Shown in pieces: positions 9,156 to 16,446 of a stretch of 64,000 nt of DNA. Positions within the stretch are counted from its first letter, which is position 1. Every line of letters starts with the position of its first letter. The translations under genes and the position numbers were made by a program. The stretch comes from G963663315 sp965116335 (GTDB lineage: Bacteria; Pseudomonadota; Gammaproteobacteria; Arenicellales; Poriferihabitantaceae). The notes below the pieces were generated by a model. That model made no database searches. It had not been told where the DNA came from and was given only the letters and a program-made list of their open reading frames with translations. The stretch is from contig OZ220677.1 of assembly GCA_965116335.1 (NCBI GenBank), forward strand, positions 744,001 through 808,000, in the 5' to 3' direction.

Positions 9156-10148
9156 ATGTTTGCCTTTCTGGTCAGAAGATTCTGTCAGGCTGTCGTTGTC
9201 ATGCTGGTGATCAGCGTATTGAGTTTTTCTATTCAGGATCAACTCGGGGACCCACTGCGTGAGCTGTTAGGGCAATCGGTTTCGGAGGAAATCCGGGATC
9301 AGTTGCGTGAAGAGATGGGATTGAATGATCCTTTTCTGGTGCAGTATTGGCGATTCCTGAAAAACGCGGTACGAGGAGATTTAGGCGTATCCTATTTTTT
9401 CAAGCGTCCGGCACTGGATGTGATTCTGGACAAATTGCCCGCCACCATTGATCTGGTTATCGCGGCTACATTCTGGATACTGCTGTTTTCCATTCCGGTC
9501 GGGATTTTTGCCGCGATTCAGCCTCGCCACTGGTTCTCGAAAGTCGCAATGGGGGTGAGTATTCTGGGCATTTCCGTGCCGGTATTCCTGACCGCCATAT
9601 TCCTGATCTACCTGTTTGCCGTTGAACTCGGCTGGCTGCCATCTTATGGGCGGGGCGATACAGTCACGATACTGGGTGCCTGGGAGACCAGTCTGCTGAC
9701 ACTGGATGGCCTGAAGCATATCCTGCTGCCCGGCATATCTCTGGCTTCGGTCATCCTGCCGTTATTCGTCCGTATGATCCGCTCGGAAATGATGGAGACG
9801 CTGGAAACTGAATATGTGAAATTCGCCTGGGCGAAAGGCTTGCCGAAAAGACGGATCTGGATGGTGCATGCGTTCAGAAACACCCTGTTGCCGGTGGTTA
9901 CCGTGGGTGGCATTCAGTTGGGCATCATGGTCGCCTATACCATTCTGACTGAAACCGTTTTTCAGTGGCCGGGCATGGGTTTCATGTTTCTGGAAGCGAT
10001 TCATCGTGTCGATACTCCGTTAATTGTGGCGTACCTGATCGTAGTGGGCCTGATTTTCGTCATTACCAATACGATTGTGGACATTATCTATGGACTGGTC
10101 AATCCGATGGTAAAGATCATCGGGCAAGACAGCGACCGTGATTCGTGA
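9156..10148 (+). CDS. ABC transporter permease, DppB/OppB type
   Basis: Inner-membrane permease of 330 residues with an N-terminal transmembrane anchor (MFAFLVRRFCQAVVVMLVIS), then a periplasmic loop with the family segment LGLNDP-like EEMGLNDPFLVQYW, and five further membrane spans. The EAA-type cytoplasmic coupling loop (YVKFAWAKGLPKRRIWMVHAFRN, roughly residues 219-241) contacts the ATPase. It pairs with the next gene to form the translocation pore. The gene overlaps or abuts the second permease gene, consistent with one transcript. The substrate follows that of the binding protein, most likely di- or oligopeptides. Confidence 0.88.
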   Translation: MFAFLVRRFCQAVVVMLVISVLSFSIQDQLGDPLRELLGQSVSEEIRDQLREEMGLNDPFLVQYWRFLKNAVRGDLGVSYFFKRPALDVILDKLPATIDLVIAATFWILLFSIPVGIFAAIQPRHWFSKVAMGVSILGISVPVFLTAIFLIYLFAVELGWLPSYGRGDTVTILGAWETSLLTLDGLKHILLPGISLASVILPLFVRMIRSEMMETLETEYVKFAWAKGLPKRRIWMVHAFRNTLLPVVTVGGIQLGIMVAYTILTETVFQWPGMGFMFLEAIHRVDTPLIVAYLIVVGLIFVITNTIVDIIYGLVNPMVKIIGQDSDRDS

Positions 10149-10161
10149 ACCGACCCCGCAC

Positions 10162-11106
10162 ATGAGCGCAACATCCCTGACCATAAAACCCGGCATCTGG
10201 CAACGGCTCAGACATTCAGAGGTTTTCCTGAGCTTCCTCCGTAACCGGACAGCGATGGTCAGCGCCACAGTATTGCTGTTCTTTATTCTGACCTCCGTTC
10301 TGGCGCCGATCATCGCACCATACAATCCCTGGGACCAGACCAGTATTGACATCATGGATTCCGAAATCCCGCCGGTTGGCAGTGTCGGCGCCGACTCGCG
10401 GTTTCTGCTGGGTACAGACGCAATGGGCAGGGACCTGCTCAGCGCCATTATGTACGGCACCGGAATATCCATCGTCATCGGTGTGTTTGCGACTATGTTA
10501 CAGGCGGCGCTGGGTATTTCGATCGGGTTGGTCGCGGGGTATTTTGGCGGGCGACTGGACAGTTTCCTGATGCGTATTGCCGACATCCAGCTGTCGTTTA
10601 CGACATTAATGGTGGCCATTATTATTCTGGCCCTGTTCCAGGCTACCGTGGGTATTCGTTTTTACGAAGACTTCGCGATTGTCGTGATCGTGCTGGTCAT
10701 TGGTATTGCCGAGTGGCCGCAATATGCGCGAACGGTTCGCGCCTGTGTGCTGGCTGAAAAGAAAAAGGAATATGTCGATGCGGCGCGGGTGATCGGATTG
10801 AGGCCGATAGCGATTATTTATCGCCATATCCTGCCCAATACTTTTTCTCCGCTGATCGTCATTTCCACTGTGCAGATAGCCAATGCGATCATTACAGAAG
10901 CCGCCCTGTCCTTTCTGGGGCTGGGTATGCCAGTAACCAAGCCCTCGCTCGGCTCGATGATCCGCAATGGATTCGAGTTCATTTTCAGTGGATCATGGTG
11001 GATTACCCTGCTGCCGGCGGTGGTTCTGATCGTTTTGATTTTATCCATCAACCTGCTCGGTGACTGGCTGCGTGATACGCTCAACCCGAAAATCTATGAT
11101 CGGTAA
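10162..11106 (+). CDS. ABC transporter permease, DppC/OppC type
   Basis: The second inner-membrane permease (about 314 residues) with an N-terminal cytoplasmic stretch, a first span (ATVLLFFILTSVLAPIIAPY), the characteristic FLLGTDAMGRDLLSAIMYG segment that opens the conserved permease domain, and the EAA loop YVDAARVIGLRPIAIIYRHILPN. ATG at 10162 is listed; a GTG at 10138 would add eight residues and overlap the previous gene by 11 bp. It ends 15 bp before the first ATPase gene. Together with the upstream permease it forms the heterodimeric channel. Confidence 0.87.
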   Translation: MSATSLTIKPGIWQRLRHSEVFLSFLRNRTAMVSATVLLFFILTSVLAPIIAPYNPWDQTSIDIMDSEIPPVGSVGADSRFLLGTDAMGRDLLSAIMYGTGISIVIGVFATMLQAALGISIGLVAGYFGGRLDSFLMRIADIQLSFTTLMVAIIILALFQATVGIRFYEDFAIVVIVLVIGIAEWPQYARTVRACVLAEKKKEYVDAARVIGLRPIAIIYRHILPNTFSPLIVISTVQIANAIITEAALSFLGLGMPVTKPSLGSMIRNGFEFIFSGSWWITLLPAVVLIVLILSINLLGDWLRDTLNPKIYDR

Positions 11107-11121
11107 GCGACAACCGGCGCG

Positions 11122-12096
11122 ATGGCAATGACTCCTTTATTATCGGTAAAAAACCTGGAGGTGATTTTTCCGCTCCGCTCCGGCCCGGTAACCGCTATCC
11201 GGGATGTCAGCTTCGATTTATCGAAAGGGGAGCGAATCGGTATTGTCGGAGAAAGCGGGGCAGGAAAATCAATCTCGGCGTTTGCCATTCTGAATCTGAT
11301 CAGCAAGCCCGGGTTTCTGTCCAGAGGAAGGATTGATTTTGATGGTGTCAACCTGGCCGAAGCGGAGGAAGATACGCTGCGCGGTATACGGGGCAACCGG
11401 ATCAGTATGATATTTCAGGACCCGATGATGACGCTGAATCCGGTACTGACCATTGGCACACAAATCGAGGAGACGGTTCTGGCGCATAAAGCGGTCAGCC
11501 GTGAAGAAGCCCGGAGTATCGCTCTATCCAAGTTAGAGGCGGTGCGTATCCCCTCTGCCCGCACCCGATTGCAACAATATCCGCACCAGTTGTCCGGCGG
11601 AATGCGTCAACGGGTTGTGATTGCCATTGCTCTTGCAACGGAGCCGCAGTTGATTATTGCCGATGAGCCTACTACGGCGCTGGATGTCACCATTCAGGCG
11701 GAGATTCTTGATCTGATACTCCAGCTTTGTCTGGATTCGGACATGAGCCTGATCCTGATCAGCCATGATCTGGGAGTCGTGTATCAGGTGACGCAACGTA
11801 TTCTGGTGATGTATGCGGGGAGTATCATCGAACAGGGATTAACCCCGGAAATCATCCATCGCCCGGCGCACCCTTATACCAGGGGATTGATTGACGCATT
11901 GCCGGAAATGACGAAACCGGGAGCGAGGCTGAATCAGATTCCGGGAGTCATGCCGTCTCTCGACACGATTCCATCCGGTTGCCCGTTTCATGACCGCTGT
12001 CAATTCACACAGGAGATATGCGCGACTGAATTTCCTGCATCCAGGGGGCGGCAACAGCACACGGTTGCTTGTCATTTCCCGCTTGGTTTCGATTGA
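11122..12096 (+). CDS. ABC transporter ATP-binding protein, DppD/OppD type
   Basis: A 324-residue cytoplasmic ATPase. Walker A is GESGAGKS, the ABC signature is LSGGMRQRV, and Walker B with D-loop is LIIADEPTTALD; the H-loop is SHDLG. The C-terminal oligopeptide-type extension carries the clustered cysteines (CPFHDRCQFTQEICATEFP), which in this family can hold an iron-sulfur cluster. It powers the transporter together with the following ATPase. Start MAMTPLLSV at 11122, 15 bp after the permease stop. Confidence 0.9.
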   Translation: MAMTPLLSVKNLEVIFPLRSGPVTAIRDVSFDLSKGERIGIVGESGAGKSISAFAILNLISKPGFLSRGRIDFDGVNLAEAEEDTLRGIRGNRISMIFQDPMMTLNPVLTIGTQIEETVLAHKAVSREEARSIALSKLEAVRIPSARTRLQQYPHQLSGGMRQRVVIAIALATEPQLIIADEPTTALDVTIQAEILDLILQLCLDSDMSLILISHDLGVVYQVTQRILVMYAGSIIEQGLTPEIIHRPAHPYTRGLIDALPEMTKPGARLNQIPGVMPSLDTIPSGCPFHDRCQFTQEICATEFPASRGRQQHTVACHFPLGFD

Positions 12097-12110
12097 GCGC
12101 CGGGGTTCAG

Positions 12111-13166
12111 ATGAATTCGCCGCCCGTAACTGACACTCCGCCTCTGGTAAAGGTGGACGATCTGTACAAGCATTTCAATGTGTCGGGGGGATTGCTGGAT
12201 CAGCTTTCATTTTCGGACGGGCGAGTGACTCGCACCATCGAGTGGGTAAAGGCATTGAACGGGGTTACGCTCGAAGTACGCAAGGGGGAGGCGCTGTGTC
12301 TGGTCGGGGAGAGTGGTTGTGGAAAAACCACGGTAGGCCGGATTATCATGGGGTTGCTGTCGCCCGACCGTGGGGCAATATATTATCAGGGGGAGCGGAT
12401 TGACTCTCTGCAACGCGCCCGGTTATTGCCCTACAGGAAGAAGATGCAAATGGTTTTTCAAAACCCTTATGCTTCACTGAATCCGAGGAAGACAGTAGCG
12501 GCCATCCTGCTGGAGCCGGTGCGGTTCCATTTCCCTGACATGTCCTGGAGTGAGCAGCGTGAAACCGTGGCCGGAGTCATGGAGTCTGTCGGTGTGGATG
12601 CCGGTTGGGGTTCCAGGTTTCCACATGAGTTCTCCGGCGGGCAGCGGCAGCGAATCAGTATTGCGCGGGCCTTGATGGTTGACCCGGAATTCATAGTTGC
12701 GGATGAGCCGGTTTCTGCCCTGGACGTATCCATTCAGGCGCAGGTCCTTAACCTGCTGATCCAGGCCAGAGAAGAACGTGGCCTGACTTATCTGTTTATC
12801 TCGCACGATCTCTCGGTTGTGGAACATTTTGGCAGTCGGGTGGCTGTGATGTACCTGGGCCAGATTTGTGAGTCCGGCAGCATTTCAGAAGTATTTTCCA
12901 CACCCAGACATCCTTATACCCGGGCGTTGCTCAGCGCCACGCCCAGTCTGGGTGGGAAAGAATCCGGACATTCTGCCGGTCATGCTGGCAGAGTGGCGGG
13001 AGAGGCGCCGACCCCGATGAATCTCCCCGCCGGATGTGTATTCCACCCGCGTTGTCCGCATGCCCGTGAAATTTGCAGGCAGGTCATTCCGCCACTGAAA
13101 AAGTCCGACTCCGGCAATCTGGTCGCCTGTCACGGCACGGCAGATCCAAGCAATACCTGGTTTTGA
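12111..13166 (+). CDS. ABC transporter ATP-binding protein, DppF/OppF type
   Basis: The second ATPase of the peptide transporter (about 351 residues). Walker A GESGCGKTT, signature FSGGQRQRI, Walker B FIVADEPVSALD, H-loop SHDLS and the C-terminal cysteine motif CVFHPRCPHAREICRQ are all present. GGGG four bases upstream favours ATG at 12111; an in-frame ATG at 12069 would add 14 residues and overlap the previous gene. It is the last gene of the operon, after which a repeat-rich accessory island begins. Confidence 0.9.
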   Translation: MNSPPVTDTPPLVKVDDLYKHFNVSGGLLDQLSFSDGRVTRTIEWVKALNGVTLEVRKGEALCLVGESGCGKTTVGRIIMGLLSPDRGAIYYQGERIDSLQRARLLPYRKKMQMVFQNPYASLNPRKTVAAILLEPVRFHFPDMSWSEQRETVAGVMESVGVDAGWGSRFPHEFSGGQRQRISIARALMVDPEFIVADEPVSALDVSIQAQVLNLLIQAREERGLTYLFISHDLSVVEHFGSRVAVMYLGQICESGSISEVFSTPRHPYTRALLSATPSLGGKESGHSAGHAGRVAGEAPTPMNLPAGCVFHPRCPHAREICRQVIPPLKKSDSGNLVACHGTADPSNTWF

Positions 13167-13200
13167 CCATTCATCATCATTTCGGTCACGCACCAACATC

Positions 13201-13258
13201 ATTCCCCCCTTGAGGGGGAATCACATCCCGCAAAGCGGGTGTGATGGGGGGACACAAC
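13201..13258 (+). repeat. Dispersed palindromic repeat, copy A
   Basis: A block made of CCCCCTTGAGGGGG, a spacer, a second short palindrome (CCCGCAAAGCGGG) and a tail GATGGGGGGACACAACC. Two further copies occur at 15156-15211 (same orientation) and 20658-20712 (opposite orientation). It may act as a terminator for the peptide-transport operon as well as being a MITE or REP-like element. Confidence 0.75.
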
Positions 13259-13266
13259 CATAAAGG

Positions 13267-13282
13267 ATACCCCTGATCACAC
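13267..13282 (+). repeat. Target-site duplication, left copy of IS1202-like element
   Basis: ATACCCCTGATCACAC abuts the left inverted repeat of the insertion sequence and recurs exactly at 14791-14806, abutting the right end. A 16-bp exact repeat at both outer edges marks a transposition event. Confidence 0.9.
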
Positions 13283-13351
13283 TGTCAACGCAATTCTAAA
13301 ATGTCCCCTTTTCTGCACAGTTAAGATGTCCCCTTTTACTCAAAGGAATGT

Positions 13352-13400
13352 CCGGTAGGTTGGACGAAATGAGCGTAGCGAATGGAGTCCAACCTACCGG
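13352..13400. repeat. 14-bp inverted repeat (REP-like) inside the IS
   Basis: CCGGTAGGTTGGAC (13352-13365) and GTCCAACCTACCGG (13387-13400) are perfect complements around a 21-base loop. The hairpin lies inside the IS between its left end and the transposase stop, where it could terminate transposase transcription. Similar GTAGGTTGG...CCAACCTAC elements are widespread REP-like repeats in proteobacteria. Confidence 0.8.
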
Positions 13401-13424
13401 GCGAGTTCTGTTCTTCGCCTGGAT

Positions 13425-14723
13425 TCATCTGGAATGCGCTCCGGCGGTTACCGGATACCGACGCCAGGGGTGATCCGGTGCAGGTTTATGGCGGGGTCGG
13501 CTAGCTTGTCTGGCTTTGGCCTGGTTGACGACTGACTGGACGCTTTTCTCATCGGCCAGTGGGATGGGAGGTTCTCCTTGTTTGAGGATTCGGTACGGTA
13601 GGGCGCGTCCTTTGTACAGTAGGGTAATGGTTCCATCGAAAGCCGCACACACGGTGATAGTGGCCTTTCGCAAGGCATAGCCGGGGGCTTGGGTCTGTAT
13701 CTGATACTCGCGGTTTTGGAACTGGCAGGTCAGGTTCTTTGACAAGGTGCGGGTATGTTGTGGGCACAGGATCAGGGCGAGTTCGGATGGGGTGTGCAGG
13801 ACGGGTCGGTGGGTATCGTGGGTGCTGTGGGGGGCGATGGCAAAGCGCTGGTTGTACGTTTCGATAAAGGCGGGCAGGAAGGCATTAGCGGTTTCCTGGT
13901 TCGAGATATTGCGAAGTCGCAGTTCTTTCACCAGTCGGTCCTGTAGCGTCTGGTTGGCTCGCTCCACGCGTCCTTTCGCTTGCGGGGTATGGGCGTGTAT
14001 GGCCTGGATGTCCAGGGTTCTTAAGGCACGGGAGAATTGAGTCCGTTCTCCTTCGCGCTGGGGATGATTGACCCGGAAGATACTGTGTTTGTCACTGTAC
14101 AGCGCGACCGGACGCCCATGTTGTTGCAGATACTGTGCCAGGGTCTCCAGGTAGGCTTGAGTGGTTTCAGCCTGTACAAAACGCAAGGCCAACAGACGGC
14201 TGGTGGCGTCATCAATGAATACGATCAGCGTGCACGCCTCTGCCCTGCCTTCAAACCAGTCATGCGGAGAACCATCAATCTGCACCAACTCCCCGAAACA
14301 GGGGCGACGCGCCCGACGTGGATGAATGCGAGCCTTGCGACGTGACTTGGGTTGCCACAACCCATCCGCGATCATCCATCGGCGCAGAGTCTCACGGGAA
14401 ATGGATTCCCCATGAAGCTCCAACAACTTCTCACTCGCCAAAGTCGGACCAAAGTCCCGGTAACGTTCCCGAACCAAAGACAACACCGCCTGGCGCACAG
14501 ACAAAGACCGGGCATTGCCCGGAGTCTTTCCCCGATGACCCGACACCAACCCCTCTGCCCCAAACTCCCGATAGCGGCGCACCAGACGCTTGACCTGCCG
14601 AACACTCAAACCCAAACGCCGGGCTGCCTGATGCTGACGAAGTCGTTTGCTAATGACATCTTGAATGACCGAAACTCGATCCAACTCCCCAATACTCAAT
14701 GTGATGACCCCTTTGTCCATCAA
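13425..14723 (-). CDS. DDE transposase of IS1202-like element
   Basis: A 432-residue transposase. An N-terminal helix-turn-helix (HQAARRLGLSVRQVKRLVRR, about residues 32-51) binds the ends. The catalytic core of the integrase/rve type shows D in LVQIDGSPHDWF, D in VALYSDKHSIF and E in GRVERANQTLQDRL. A C-terminal extension of about 130 residues is typical of this group. The frame is intact between the terminal repeats. Start ATG 14723 (or 14720) lies just inside the right end, whose tandem repeats could let transposase repress its own promoter. Alternative family names (IS481-like, ISNCY) share the same core; the long target duplication favours IS1202. Confidence 0.88.
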   Translation of the reverse strand: MMDKGVITLSIGELDRVSVIQDVISKRLRQHQAARRLGLSVRQVKRLVRRYREFGAEGLVSGHRGKTPGNARSLSVRQAVLSLVRERYRDFGPTLASEKLLELHGESISRETLRRWMIADGLWQPKSRRKARIHPRRARRPCFGELVQIDGSPHDWFEGRAEACTLIVFIDDATSRLLALRFVQAETTQAYLETLAQYLQQHGRPVALYSDKHSIFRVNHPQREGERTQFSRALRTLDIQAIHAHTPQAKGRVERANQTLQDRLVKELRLRNISNQETANAFLPAFIETYNQRFAIAPHSTHDTHRPVLHTPSELALILCPQHTRTLSKNLTCQFQNREYQIQTQAPGYALRKATITVCAAFDGTITLLYKGRALPYRILKQGEPPIPLADEKSVQSVVNQAKARQASRPRHKPAPDHPWRRYPVTAGAHSR

Positions 14724-14790
14724 TCCCCCCTAATAAAAAAGGGGACATTTTAGAATTGCTAAAAGGGGACATTACAGAATTGCGCTGACA

Positions 14791-14806
14791 ATACCCCTGA
14801 TCACAC
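14791..14806 (+). repeat. Target-site duplication, right copy of IS1202-like element
   Basis: An exact 16-bp copy of the sequence at 13267-13282, directly adjoining the right terminal repeat. Confidence 0.9.
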
Positions 14807-14924
14807 TTGACAGGGAACACTCCTCAAAGTACATTCACACCCTCAATATCCGGCAAAAAGCAGGCTGATGCAATGACAAGAATAGAAATAAATTCGATTA
14901 AGTCCTTGATTTATGGTATAATTG

Positions 14925-15084
14925 ACCGACTTACCGACTTACCGACTTACCGACTTACCGACTTACCGACTTACCGACTTACCGACTTACCGACTTACCG
15001 ACTTACCGACTTACCGACTTACCGACTTACCGACTTACCGACTTACCGACTTACCGACTTACCGACTTACCGGCTTACCGGCTT
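14925..15084 (+). repeat. Tandem array of 8-bp repeats (20 units)
   Basis: Twenty head-to-tail copies of ACCGACTT: units 1-18 (14925-15068) are identical and the last two (15069-15084) read ACCGGCTT. The array follows the sequence TATGGTATAATTG, which contains a good -10 hexamer (TATAAT, 14917-14922), so copy-number change could alter a short transcript or a small reading frame. ATG 14873 opens a frame through the repeats (MTRIEINSIKS..., then LTDLPTYR units); because 8 is not a multiple of 3, each added unit changes the downstream frame. No real protein is claimed here. Confidence 0.95.
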
Positions 15085-15155
15085 GACCAGCCTGCGCTTG
15101 CTTCATCGAACTCTGCTGACCGTTTAACCTCACCATCCGGCAGCCCGTCCAATCA

Positions 15156-15211
15156 CTCCCCTCTTGAGGGGGAGTCAAATCCGCAAGCGGATTGGGTGGG
15201 GGGACACAACC
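15156..15211 (+). repeat. Dispersed palindromic repeat, copy B
   Basis: Same element as copy A: CTCCCCTCTTGAGGGGGAGTC, then AAATCCGCAAGCGGATT and GGGTGGGGGGACACAACC. It sits between the 8-bp tandem array and the IS3-family element. The rest of the gap 14724-15289 holds the right end of the IS1202-like element, the tandem array and the left end of the IS3 element; no other gene is visible. Confidence 0.75.
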
Positions 15212-15289
15212 GTCATCGAACGCTCCATCTGAACTGTACTGAGAAAGGTGGACACACTAGAATGGGGATAGAATCCTTGGAGGTGTCTG

Positions 15290-15586
15290 ATGCGGAAAAG
15301 AAATATTTACAGTAAAGAGTTCAAATTAGAAGCTCTTCGTCAATGGAAGCAGGAAGGTCAGTCTGCTACGGCTTTGGCGAAGAGTTTAGGTTTGCGTCCG
15401 AACATGCTATACAAATGGGAGGATCAGTTGAGTCGTCATGGTCGGCAGGCGTTTTTGGGTTCGGGTCGCCAGCCGGTAGTTTTGACGGATGAACTGTCTC
15501 GTCTCAAGCAGGAGTTGTCGGATGTCAAGATGGAGCGTGATATTCTAAAAAAGGCGGCGGCGTACTTTGCTCGAGAGCTGAAGTGA
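15290..15586 (+). CDS. IS3-family transposase OrfA (DNA-binding subunit)
   Basis: A 98-residue protein with an N-terminal helix-turn-helix of the transposase-8 type (YSKEFKLEALRQWKQEG...ALAKSLGLRPNMLYKWEDQL) and a C-terminal leucine-zipper-like helix (LSRLKQELSDVKMERDILKKAAAYFARELK). The A6G heptamer at 15547-15553 is phased as A_AAA_AAG, the classic -1 frameshift signal. The -1 frame is open from there into orfB, so an OrfAB fusion, the active IS3 transposase, can be made. GGAGG six bases upstream supports ATG 15290. Confidence 0.92.
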   Translation: MRKRNIYSKEFKLEALRQWKQEGQSATALAKSLGLRPNMLYKWEDQLSRHGRQAFLGSGRQPVVLTDELSRLKQELSDVKMERDILKKAAAYFARELK

Positions 15587-16446
15587 AGTACGCTTTTATT
15601 GAACGGTATCGTGGTTGTTTTCCGGTGGTTTGCATGTGTCGTGTGATTCGAGTGAGTCGTTCGGGTTATTATGCGTGGCGGAGTCGGGGTGCGAGCGCGG
15701 GGAGTTTATTTCGGCGCAATCTTTTAGTTGAGATTCGGCGGGTACATCAGCAGTTTCAGGGTCGTTATGGTGCGCTCAAGTGTTGGCGTCATTTGCGTCG
15801 GGAAGGGATTGCTTGCGGTCGGGATCAGGTCGTCAAGTTACGGAGTTTGCACGGCATATTCAGTCAGCGCCGTCATCGTTTTGTGGTTACTACCCGCTCT
15901 AGGCCGAGTGATCGGGCGGCGGCGAATCAACTCAATCGTGTATTTTATGCGAGTGCTCCGAATCGGGTCTGGGTGGGGGACGTGACGTTTATTGAAACCC
16001 GCCAGGGTTGGTTATATCTGGCCGTATTACTGGATCTCTATTCGCGCAAGGTGGTGGGCTGGTCCATGGCCAATCGCAATGATACCTCTTTGGTCAAAGC
16101 CTGTTTGGACATGGCGGTTGCACATCGCCAACCTGCGCCTGGTCTCATTCATCATACAGACCGCGGAGCGACCTACACTTCTGAACTCTATCGTTATGCG
16201 CTGAACTGTAAGGGAATCATCGCATCCATGAGTCGAACAGGAGATTGTTGGGATAATGCAGTCGCGGAAAGCTTCTTTGGTCAACTGAAAAACGAATGGG
16301 CCTGGCAGCAGGGCCGTCCGAATCGGGAACAGGCCAGAGCGAGTCTGTTCGAATATATCGAATTGTTTTACAATCGACAAAGACTCCACCAGACTTTGGG
16401 TTATATCTCACCCGTGGAGTATGAAAGCAATCAATGTGTTTCTTAA
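15583..16446 (+). CDS. IS3-family transposase OrfB (DDE catalytic subunit)
   Basis: A 287-residue integrase-core protein. The catalytic triad is visible as D in RVWVGDVTFIETRQG, D in GLIHHTDRGATYTS and E in CWDNAVAESFFGQLKNE; the HQTLGYISPVEYE ending is typical of IS3 OrfB. An N-terminal HTH_21 segment (RNLLVEIRRVHQQFQGRYGA) is present. It is normally expressed as OrfAB by -1 frameshifting from orfA, with which it overlaps by 4 bp; its own start would be GTG. Both orf genes appear intact. The end of this gene overlaps the annotated start of the adhesin reading frame. Confidence 0.93.
   Translation: MKYAFIERYRGCFPVVCMCRVIRVSRSGYYAWRSRGASAGSLFRRNLLVEIRRVHQQFQGRYGALKCWRHLRREGIACGRDQVVKLRSLHGIFSQRRHRFVVTTRSRPSDRAAANQLNRVFYASAPNRVWVGDVTFIETRQGWLYLAVLLDLYSRKVVGWSMANRNDTSLVKACLDMAVAHRQPAPGLIHHTDRGATYTSELYRYALNCKGIIASMSRTGDCWDNAVAESFFGQLKNEWAWQQGRPNREQARASLFEYIELFYNRQRLHQTLGYISPVEYESNQCVS

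Larger units (their letters stand above)
13283..14790. mobile_element. IS1202-like (ISNCY group) insertion sequence, complete
   Basis: A 1508-bp element with 30-bp terminal inverted repeats: the left begins TGTCAACGCAATTCT (13283-) and the right, read inward, begins TGTCAGCGCAATTCT (ends 14790); 27 of 30 positions agree. Each end carries a second internal copy of the ATGTCCCCTTTT block (13326-13337 on the left; 14738-14749 region on the right), which looks like tandem transposase-binding sites. A 16-bp direct repeat flanks the element. IS1202-type elements are known for unusually long target duplications. The single transposase gene on the minus strand is intact, so the element may still be active. 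Confidence 0.85.

Noticed and set aside
14925..15084. CRISPR array
   Set aside because: Units are 8 bp with no spacers and no cas genes are nearby.
14807..15127. A 106-codon frame made of LTDLPTYR repeats
   Set aside because: It only reflects the 8-bp tandem array; start would be TTG next to an IS end. Not annotated as a gene.
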